A program made the translations under genes and the position numbers. DNA of 64,000 nt, taken from NCBI RefSeq assembly GCF_008831285.2, contig NC_045146.1, positions 18,593,149 to 18,657,148 on the forward strand. Reading direction: 5' to 3'. Position 1 is the stretch's first letter. Each line of letters begins with the position of its first letter. Positions 22,701 through 33,982 of the stretch are shown piece after piece. Source of the DNA: Nymphaea colorata (taxonomy: Eukaryota > Streptophyta > Magnoliopsida > Nymphaeales > Nymphaeaceae). The notes under the pieces are model-generated. The model saw only the letters and a list, made by a program, of their open reading frames with translations. It was not told the DNA's origin and made no database searches.

Positions 22701-25700
22701 ACATGACAGGTAGCATCCTATTGTCTACAAGTACATGCAAGACAGAACCTGAGGACAACATGACAAGTTGCATCATAATGCATGTACGTAAATGCAGGAG
22801 AGAACCTGCGGAACAGCATCCTAGCATGTGTACATGCATGTGAGAGAGAGTGTTTGTGTGTAGGTGTGTGAGAGAGAGAGAGATCTTTAAGCCCTTTAGT
22901 CAGGCCCCATTTTTAAGTCCCAGTAAAAATCTTAATTGCTCGTTTCTCTTTCAATCTGACTTTGTAGATTGGTTTGTGTGAGACTTCACCCTAATCAACA
23001 CTCACGCACACTAACTCTCGGTGAAAGCCCAGCCTTCACTTAGAAACAGGGAAATTTCATTCTCTATTAGGGCTTTAATCCCTGCTCAGCTTTATACAAG
23101 CACTAAGTGGGTTGGGTTAGGCTCTCTAATTACCTTCCCCGACCCGTGTACTGGGTCCATTTACCGACCCACTAACCCACTCCCTAAGACTTTGTAACTT
23201 CGCGCTGATTCACTAGAGCAGATGAAAGCAAACGACTCAGCTCAGAACCGACGCCTAACAGTTTGACACTGCTTATCTATTAAGGAGCACAATTTAGATT
23301 AAATTTATTACTGTATTTTTTCACAGTCAAATGTGAATACGATCTAACATATTAAGAAATTTTGAAGTATAGAAGGTCCTTTGTGATTGTCTATCATGCA
23401 CACTCATATTATTATGCCTAAAATTACACTCTAGAAGAAGCAAAACCTATTGTAGTACAAGATAAACACATTCAAAATGTGGTACGTGATAACTAAATAT
23501 CCTCACAAGCAAGCCAAGGTGGCAGCCCCATAGCTGACACTTGAAACCTAGCCTTGAAACTTAAATAAATAAAACATATGAAAAACAGAAAAAGTACTTC
23601 AATGAAAAGCAAGAGAAAGGAGAGAGATGTTAACATTGTAAAACTAGTGTTTCAACTTTCACGCAGTAATATGCATTAAGCATACTCAATATTGCCAGCA
23701 ATTCAGAAGGCATGAGCAAACCATTCAGCTGCTGTTGCAAATATCACCCTATTAAAGACAAAGTTACAAGATGCTAGATTACATCGCATGGTAACACGTA
23801 CTCGCTGTCAGGAAAATAGACATGCTAGATTTCATGCCATGAAAGTGTATACCCAGGAATTTTTAACCAATATAAATATGAGACAACATAACAGACCTTG
23901 ATATGTAAGATCCAACATTTTCAACCAATCCATGGTTCAATATGTTCAGAATACTGGCCACCTGCATAAGCACCACCCCCCCCACCAAAAAACAAAAAAA
24001 ACTGAGTAGCAGAGAAAAGCACAAGAAAGAAATTGTAAATAACCGCCACAAAATCTTCCCTTCTTTATAAAATAAGTAAAATGCTAGGTAGCATCAAATT
24101 ATGGTGGTATCCTATGAAGAAAGATCCAGAAAACAATCTGAAGTATGGCCACATACGTAGAGTTACTTCAGTTAATTAAACTAAATTTATGGTTTTGCCT
24201 ACAACAGCAAGGTGAACTCAAAAGAACATAGAAAAACTTTTGGGATAGATAAGTAACAAAAGAGTTCTTACAGATATTGCGGTATAGCAAGCTCTGACAT
24301 CCATTTCACCAGCTTCATGCATTCTGGTGGGAAAAAGTGGAGTCAGTTAAAGCATGGAATGTATTACAATCACACGCAGCCATGCTTACAATACTTTGGA
24401 ATCTACGTATGCATCCAAACTGTACATAATACAAAAAAAGGATTAGAGTATGCACTACACTGCAGATGAAGGATGATAAAAGTGAACCTAGAAACACAAG
24501 ATGACATCTTTTATTGACATAACAACCATGTTATGAACACAAATATCTGAAGAACATTTGCACCTAAAAAAAATAGAAGAGATATATTTGAACTGTCAAA
24601 GTAAGGTTTTCCACTTTCTTTTATTTCGTGCATGAGTGGAGTAGAAAATGTAAAGAAGAAGCCATTCAGTGAAATGGTTTTGTTGAGAGGAATAAGTATT
24701 ATTTTGTGTAGTTAGTTGCAATTTATCAAAGTTTTAATATTTCATGAATATGCTGTAATAAGGTGGATTTTCTGTAATTTCTTACTAATCTCTATTTAAG
24801 TAGAGATTAGAGTTAATGGAGTTTGATTTTCAGTTCTCTCTTCAATACATTCTAACATGGTATCAGAGCCATTCACGTCTGAGAGGCTGTGACACCACTT
24901 GGAAGTTGGAACCCTTGCTTTTTTCTTCTTCTTCGTTCTCTTCCTCCTCTCCACTTCCTTCCTTTATTTCTGATTCACGTGAGTAGTGGGATTTTGGTGT
25001 AAAAAATATGACACAGTGATCAAACTTTCTGGTGGCTCTATTCACAATGGATGGACATGGTATTTACATTGTTGTGAAGATCAGAAATCATGAACTGCTT
25101 TTCTGTCCGCTTGGTAGAAGTCATAGGGTATTATTTTTTCTTTCTTATTTCCTTTGAGGGCTTATTTTGTAATTTCTTTTAGTTGACCCTGACCCTTCTT
25201 AACATGGGATTAGGGCTAATGACGTGATACTTTCTTTCTCTCAATCTTTTGTTTTTCCTTTCACACAGCTGCACCAGTGTAAGTTGAAACAGCTTTGAAT
25301 GGTTTGAAACAAACCCCCGTGCTTAGTTTCAGATGTTGTTAGAGGTAATGTCTTCTTTTGGTTTTCACAAATTTGCAAACGGCCACTCACTCTTCACTAA
25401 GAAGACAAAACTCTGGAGTGGTCATTATGGTGGTATATGCAGACCAAAAATATTAGTAGGGAGTAGTGTGCAAGATATTTCAGATACAAAAGCACACCTT
25501 TAGAAGCACGTTGTTACCAAAGATCTTGGACCACTAAGATATTTTTTGGGTATTGAGGTAGCTAGAACAGACGTAAAGGGATTGTTTTATCCCAATGTAA
25601 ATATATGCTAGACTTGTTGAACAAACAGGTATGTTGGATGCTAAACCTGCCAATTTTCAATGGATCCTCAGATACAGTTGTTTGAGAGGCAGTCTGAATC

Positions 25701-28700
25701 AGTTGATAGCAAAAGTTATCAATCATTGTTAGCAAGTTACAATATGGGACCGTTACCATGGCAGACATTTCTCTAGTAGTAAGTAAGATAATCAGTTTGT
25801 GAACAAGCCTACTGAATTACACTAGGATGCAGCTATGATGATTCACAGATATTTGAAGCCTTCTCCAAAAGAAGGAGTATTACTTAAGAAGAATTCCTCT
25901 CTTGATGTTGTAGGATACACTGATGCAAACTATTTCAGATCAGTTGAAGATACAAAATCCACCACTTGAACTTGTGTCTTTGTAGGAGGAAACCTAGTCA
26001 CATGGAGAAGTAAGCAGTTTTTGCTAGATGGAGTGCAGAGTCGGAATACAGAGGTTAGTTCAAACTGTTGCAGGATGTGGGTAAAATCCGTACTGATTGA
26101 CTTGAATTCTAAAGTCTCTGTTACCATGGTGATTAAGTGTGATAACAAAACTACTTCATATATTGGTAACAACTCAGTGTTTCATGAGAGGATTAAACAA
26201 CATCGAGCTTGATTGTCTTTACATTCAGGACATGATGCAATGAGGACATATATTTATAGTTTGTGTATCCTCAGAAGACCAAGTGGTGGATATCTTCACC
26301 AAACCAGTCCTTAGTTCTACATTCTTGAAATGTTGTGACAAGCTTAGCATGATAGATATCTATGCTCCAGCTTGAGGGGGACCGTCGGGAGGAATATTTA
26401 TTATTTTGGCTAGTTAATTGCAAGTTATCAGAGTTTTAATATTTCTTGAATATGCTCCAATAAGGTGGATTTCTAATTTCTTACTAATCTCTATTTAAGT
26501 AGAGATTAGGGTTAATGGAGTTTGATGTTTGGTTCTCTCGTCAATACATTCCAACAGCTTTAATTGAAGATACGATTTTATGTGACACACCAATGTAGTG
26601 GGATATCCCTCCTAAACCAAAAGTCTTTACATTTCCACACTGCTTTTTGCACAAGCTGGTTATCAAGATCCTAACTGTAGGTTTTTACTCTTAACTTGTT
26701 ACAATTTGTTCATACATATTTGATCTGAACTTATGGATAAATTTGTGAATGCATATTCATATCTAATTGTTTCTTTAATGTCCTTAATTCTTTTATTATT
26801 TGCCATAAGGGCATTCCTTTTCATTTCAGATTCACTGCATAATTGGAGCAGTTACTTCAATGTTTGTATCTGACTACAAATATGAGATTTGGAATGAAAA
26901 TAACCAAGTATGAACATGTTTGCCCTTAGACATGTTGAACACCTTTGACCAATGTTTTTGAGGTCACTAGGATCAACCATCTTGTAAGTTCAGGGCATTT
27001 TGGTCATGAGAATAAATAAGAATCACTTTCTCTCATTATTATCAAATATTTTAATTAGTGATTATTAATTTTATAGACCTGATAAATTTTGAAAGAAAAT
27101 TTAAGTTAACCAACTAAAATTTATCTCCTTGTTAGAAAATGACAATTTTTGCTTCCAAGTTATGCCTGATTATGCCCTTAAATACCTTCTTGTTACCTTA
27201 TTCTTCCATGATGTGTGACATGAAACCAGGGGATAGTGTAAGTATTCGGCACCTAAGTGGAGCGAACGGCATCTAAGTGGCGCGAAGCAGGTAAGTTAGC
27301 AGATGATGGGGACATAAAACATTATCAAAGTCAAATTTAAGTCATGACACCAGACCTGAAGCCCCCAGATGGATCTTTCATCCTCATAAGGAACATGTGC
27401 ATTTTTTCCCTGCAGCAGTGTGAACCAAATCAGAGTTGAACCTTACACATAACCATTAGAGGATAAAGGAAATTAGTACCGGTTTATTGATGAAAGAGCG
27501 CTAATGCCTCCCAAGGTAATAAGTGAATTTACAGCTGCGTAAGTTGTTGCAAGGTGTGGCATCTAAAGAATCAAATAACATTTAGTGCTCCAACGAAGAA
27601 AAGGAAAAGTGAAAAAGTGCCAGCCAAAAGAAAATATCAAAAGAACAAAGAAAAAACCAAACATCTTGCAGCATTTTTAATGTCCAATTGAGAATACCGG
27701 TGAACACAATTTCATCACAAAAACAAATGTCAGAACTAATCATAAGTATGAGATGAATGAAAGTCATCTTGCAACTGATACAAAACCCTTTTGTTCAAAT
27801 CAGATAACATAAATGTAAATGCTGAAGATTCTTGTTCCCTGCTTTGTATTAGACTAGTGATTCTAAGGTATCTAACACCTTGTCATTGACTTGCAACTTT
27901 GACTACACAAGGTCTGACAGATTCCAATCTGCTTTGTAGCCTGCTTATATTTGGCCCCCCAAAGGCCTTCAAATTAGGATTAAAGATAGCAACTGGGCTT
28001 GCATATATAGATTCATCATTCTTTTCAATTCCTTTTTGTCTGGTTCTACTCTAAAGTCATTCCCATGCATAGGATGTTACAAGCTACACCACCATGAGAC
28101 ATTGGCTTAATACCAACTGTAATTATCTCTAGCCAAACCTGACTAAGCTACTAGCCTGGTAAATGCCAGTCTGGCCATACTGCTTCATTGCACACCTAGA
28201 GGGTTATGACCTAAGATAGTAATTAAGCTCAGGTATGTATAATAACTGTTCTTTTCAAATTTGTTCAATGTGAAATTGTTCCCAATCCATTCCACATGTG
28301 ATGTTACAATAGTTGAATTTATCTTCCACTTTCACCATTAGAACAAAGGTTTAATAAAAAATTGCATCAGGACAGATCAAATAGGATAACATTCAACCTT
28401 TCTGGAGACTTGATAAAAAGAAGTTGGTTATGTGGAGTCTTTGCCTTCATGCACAAGGTCCACGTTAAGTTTAAAATACGTTACTTGTTTTTAATACTAT
28501 GAACCAACTTGACGTAACAATACTAGTTGGAGTATATAGGCAATTTTCTTATTATGGTGGAAACATAAGCTTCATCATGTGAATGTTGCCACCTTCCAAT
28601 AATTATTGATGATATTTTAGTCAAAAAGGTGGCAAAGAGGTAGATTGTACGCCTGTCCTACACTGCAAAAAAGACTTGAGAAGCAGAATATGGACCCCTG

Positions 28701-29900
28701 AAAAAACAAATAGGTAAATACACTTCATCTTAGCCAACCAAAGAAATAAAAAGCCTTGACAACTAAATAACCTACCTGACCAGGGCCGCCACCATAGCCA
28801 CCATCAACATCCTGCAGCATTAAAATGTTGATTTATTGAAAACAACAGACTCGTATATGCTTCCACAATCTAAGCCACCATAATGACTTAGTGCATAACA
28901 TACATTTTCTTATAACTCATAACCCAAACTTCATGATCGTAGCCTAACCAAAGAGCTTAACATGAAAATGAATCCTCTTCACATAACCAATAGAAGAAAA
29001 TATAGTAGAACACTCAGAAATGGTGACTTAAAAGTAAAAAAACGTACATTATTAAAACATTAACTTCATTGAGCTCTAGCACAGCTGAATGCCCTTGTAT
29101 GCAATTATAAATGTTTATTTTCCTTCTTTCATCATTGCAGTTTTCAACACTTTTTTGCTTTTTACATGTGTTTCTATTGACAACATTATTAACTGAACAT
29201 GTCCCTTTCATATGTTAGCTGAACAAGTCCTTCCTCTCATCTTTTTTTGGTCATCTTTTTTCATTTTTGAACTATTTCAGGTTTCAAAATTTTCCCTGTA
29301 TTTACCAAAACAAATTCCCATGGAGATATTTAATTGCTTGGACACATAGCCAAGACCATTATTTCTTACTATCAGGAACAATATCAAACTTATGTCTCAA
29401 TGGAACAATACCGACCAGGGGCTTTCCCTGGTATAAAAAAGAAAATATATTCTTTTGAATGCATGAAAGAAACATGGAAAAAAAAATCAAAGTGTATGTA
29501 AATTCAAAAGACATGCAATTCCTTGTAGTTTCTATCCTCACCTTAAACTTCCATATCAAGAAACCCAAGGGCATAGGGTCAGGGAACATTTTCGAAACTG
29601 ATAGGTGATTACTGTATCTAAGGATACTCAAAAGAAATCATCAAGAATTTCCTGTTTGAAATAAATTCATAAAAAGAAGCATATAAATCACCAGATGCAA
29701 GCTTGGACAACTGTGTCACAAGTGTGCAGGTGCAGGTATGCACGTATATGTGTATATATATGTATAAGTATAAAAAAAATATTTGCGAACAAAGCCTTAA
29801 GTATAATAACCATCAATCAAAATTAACTACCACAGGTATGCTACAGCATGTACCCAACCTGGATGCAGCAACCCATTTGCCACTTTCATGTACGATATAT

Positions 29901-29937
<37 letters not shown>

Positions 29938-32900
29938 CGATATAAAAAGAGAGTAAGAGACCAATAAGATTATTGCTTATGCATACACAGATTGCTCAGC
30001 AGATCTAGACAAGGAAAGACGTTTCAGGCTACTATATGTTTCTTGCAAATAACATGATATCTTGGAGGAGTAAAAGCAAAAGGTTGTTGCAAGATGAAGT
30101 GCTGAAGCAAAATACAGGTCCATAGCTAGCAGTGGATACTAGGCCAGTGCTGCCTGATTCAATTTGGATGGATCGGGTTAAATCCCACTTATAAAGAAAA
30201 CTTTGTTTCCATCCATTTTTCAAGAAAAACTTTTCCTCTCTACTATCATTTAATTTCTAATTATTTTTTTAAACTTAATAATCTTCACGATATGCAACAG
30301 ACTCGATATATATCTAAACACAATGCCGGCAGTCTGAACAATTTCCTAATTACCCCTAATTTGGGCCCCTGGCCCAGCCCATTAAGTAGATAAGCCAAGC
30401 CATTCCTGGGTTTTGATGGGCTTAAGGGTCGAAATCTAACCCAAGCCTGGCCTGTTGTCTCATATATGACCGCAGCTACAGTTGAAGCTATGTGAGGCAA
30501 CTTCTAAATGACGAGAAGTTATCTCCATATCGCTATTGTCATATGATAATTAAAGTGCTACAGACACTGATTTCAATCCTATCCAACATAGCTCCACAAG
30601 GCATATTGGAATAGATCACCATTTTATCATACAAAAGATTGAAGATAGAGAAATTGCTTCTCAGTCTGTTTGAACTGAGAATCAAGTGGCTAACTTATTT
30701 AAAAAGGGGTTGACAAAATATAGTTTTTGGTTTCTAGAAGACAAAGTGTCCATGATTCATGAAACAAGTACAACTTGAGAGAGGTTGTTAAGACAAATGT
30801 CTTGGACTTGATCTAATCTAAATTCAAATCCACATGTCATCCAGATCTACAACTCCTTACGTGCTGAGGGTTGTATTTTATTTATGAGGGTATCTTGATC
30901 GATGCATTTTTTTAAAGGCTGTACATATTTGAATTAGAACTAGGCATATCTCATGTGTGACAGACAAAACCTTTGCAGCATCTTTATTTTGTTCTCTCTT
31001 TCTCCTTTTCCTTTGTGTTGTGAAACACCAGAGGCCGCCAAATCTTTCACTCTAGACCTCATATTCAAAGATGTCATAAACTAAGAATTCTACAAAAACA
31101 GAAATACACATGCATAGGCACACACAATCATAAAATTCTAAATAGGAAAACAAGTAATTGCTGTCCCTACACAACCTGACAACGAGAAATAAAGTCAATT
31201 GCACGCTGCTCAAGTTCAGAATCAACATATTCCCCCAAAAGAGCAGCTGAGTGAAGAATCCAATAGCACAACCATGGGCGACTGCAAAGAAGCCATACCA
31301 GCACATCATCCTCTTATTAGATCTGGTAAAAGAAAATAAGAAAGATGAAAAATAACAAATGTAACTTAATTTTTCTAGTAAAATAATAAATTTCATCAAC
31401 AGGTCTTCCTGATGCTGCTTCAGGCATGACAAGAGAATGTGCATAATATGCTGAACCATGCAGGAATTAGCTAGTGACACATTTACATTTCAGGTCCTCA
31501 TACAATCTCGATGGTTCTATGACTTGAGGGTAAGTTTGATCAACAGGCATAAATATTATACATATGTTTTCTTGATAATGGAATTCCTTGCCAGATGCCA
31601 TCCATACCCTTGAATATGCCCAGTCATGCATAAAAAGGTCAACGAATTGACAACTAGACGTCCAGTATCTGACCAAGATCAATCATGATTATCTGCATCT
31701 AGGCAGATTAGGCACATGCATCTCTTTGTTTAGCAAGTCAACAGCCTAGGTTGTCCCAAGTTCAAAAGAGAATAGAAAAAAGAAAAAAGCAGCAGCCTCC
31801 AGCCTGATGTAAATGAAATAATACAATGGAGTGCTGCATTATAATGACCTCATATATTTGACCTAATTATGTTTGGAAAAAAACACAATGGAATTTAACA
31901 TCATGTAAAGGCAAAAACACCTGAGACACCATTTCTATATTGGTAGAAACAGAATGGTTCATCCCTTACAGTTGAATTACTACATAACAAAGAGGGATGT
32001 CTGTCTAGAAGACCTCCTGAACTGGACCTGACCAGATGATCACAAATCATGCACAAGTGATATGTAAGATGAAGAATCTCGTGTGTGAGCATCTGTTTGC
32101 TGTTGGTCCTTTGTTTCCACCAAGGGCTGCATGTGTATCAAAAGAAGGACAAGCACGTGGGTGCTTCCTTTTCCAGATGAAAACTCAACGCCTGTGTTGT
32201 ATAATAAAGGTATATATGTCATCAAAGTTGAAAAACTCACAGACTTTGTCTTCTAATAACGGTATATATCCCATCAAAGTTGAAACTTTCTTGCAGCTAT
32301 GAATTTCCAGGAGGAGCAAATGAAACAAACTCCTATTTGTTGAATTAGTCTGAGGCCAATTCTCTCCTTGAGATACATGGGTTGTTATGTATTCGAAAAA
32401 AGTTAGCAACTTCTTTTGGAGGCAACATAGTTCACCAAAATGGTCGAGGGGTGGAAAGCATGTACTGGATCCACTAGGTTACTGTAACAGGCTTGTAAGC
32501 AAGAAAAAAAATGCCAAAACAATTGCAGGAGAAATACTGTCTGCCCTTTTTAGTCATGTATTTGAAATATCGCAAGTTCGCAACAGCATTGGTGTGTCAA
32601 AAACTAATGACACCTTCATATGTAATCTCCCAGTCGTTGGCCTCAACCATCTCCAATTTTGACCAAACTGTGAAAATTGATATGCTCTGAGACCACCATA
32701 ACATCATGCTGCTCCAGTTTGCCTTCTTCCTTTCCAGAAACGTTCAACATGACTCAAATCCAAACAACATCGACCTCACTTTTTCCAAAAATAGGCCAGA
32801 GAACACGACTTGTTTAAATAACAAGAAACAAGTTAGAGCCTAAATATTTAAAAGTTGGAGCACACATATGTTTATAAAATGCTGAGCTTCTACTGACAGC

Positions 32901-33934
32901 CAATTAATATAAATTGTAATTTATTCAGGAACCATTAAGATTCAAAAGCCGTCTTTGCCCAGGCTTCAAATTGTAGGAGAGAACAGGATGTGCTTTGTGC
33001 CAAACAGGGGCAGACCAAATTGATGACAGGTTGGGCTCTTATCCAACTTGACTTAAAATTATGCACTAGAAAGTAGAAACCATTCAATTTTCTGACCTAG
33101 AGACTCATGCTCACCCGAGAGAGGGAAGAAGAGAGCAAAAAGGTCGTTTTGTGGTACTGTCACATAAAATTTCAGCCCCATTCAAGAACCTAAAAATTTA
33201 CATAGCAGGTATGTTTTAATTTGGTAAACCTACTTTTCAATTTTAGAGGTCACTTTTCTTTTGTATATCTCTGTTATTGGAGTCCACCCTGTAAAAACTC
33301 TATGTTTGACACTGGTGCCAAATCAATTCAACAGAATTACGATCTTGACTGAACTCCATCAACAAAAAAAAGATACTTAGCTTCATTCTTGTGTAACCTT
33401 ATTGCAATGAGGTATATATCTCCTTCTGATTCTTAATGAATCTGCTTCAACTTAAAGAAGGAGAAAATATCTATCACAGAAGATGCAAATAAGGAAAGTA
33501 CAAGGATGCCTCTCCAGCCCATGTATTTAACAAGATAACAAAAATAGGAAACTAATGGTTTTTTGCAACATGACAATAAGCGGAAAGGAGAAAAGGAAAT
33601 CATAAAATACTTTGCATCCAAGACACAATAGCTAGGTCCAAGTTGTCTAAAACCCGCCATCAGAAATTCGATGTGCTTGTCATTCCAAAGCTCCAACCTG
33701 CAGGACCAAGAAATCAAAGTACGTTGAAGAGGTTGTTGCCTTTCTTCCTGACAAGAAACAACAGTACCACTACCATGTCCAACTACGGAAACAATGAAAA
33801 ATGTTTATTTCCTTTCCACCTCAACTACCGGGCAAGCAGGTGCAGCAACTTTGTTCCTAGTCTCTGACTGTGCTCTAGCCAAACATTTAAGGTATGAAGG
33901 CAAACATTCAACACTAGGCCTTCAAAAACAAAAG

Positions 33935-33982
<48 letters not shown>

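Larger units (their letters stand above)
24681..26556 (+). mobile_element. Copia-3: decayed small LTR retrotransposon in an ERA1 intron
   Basis: LTRs at 24681-24857 and 26383-26556 (177 and 174 bp) share ATCTCTATTTAAGTAGAGAT and end in AACA. The flanking duplication is GGTTT/GCTTT with one mismatch. A perfect tRNA-Met primer site TGGTATCAGAGCC follows at 24858, and CTTGAGGGGGAC precedes the 3' LTR. The interior is only about 1.5 kb. It has Copia reverse transcriptase traces (LRYFLGIEVART near 25530) and RNase H traces (SKQF, SAESEYRG, FVGGNLVTWRSK near 25980), all with stops and shifts. Insertion is antisense to ERA1, between exons 7 and 8. The LTR pair is clearly more diverged than those of Copia-1 and Copia-2, so it is older. 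Confidence 0.85.

Noticed and set aside
31052-31480. 142-codon minus-strand open frame
   Set aside because: It is a shadow frame across ERA1 exon 4. The true frame there encodes RPWLCYWILHSAALLG in another phase.
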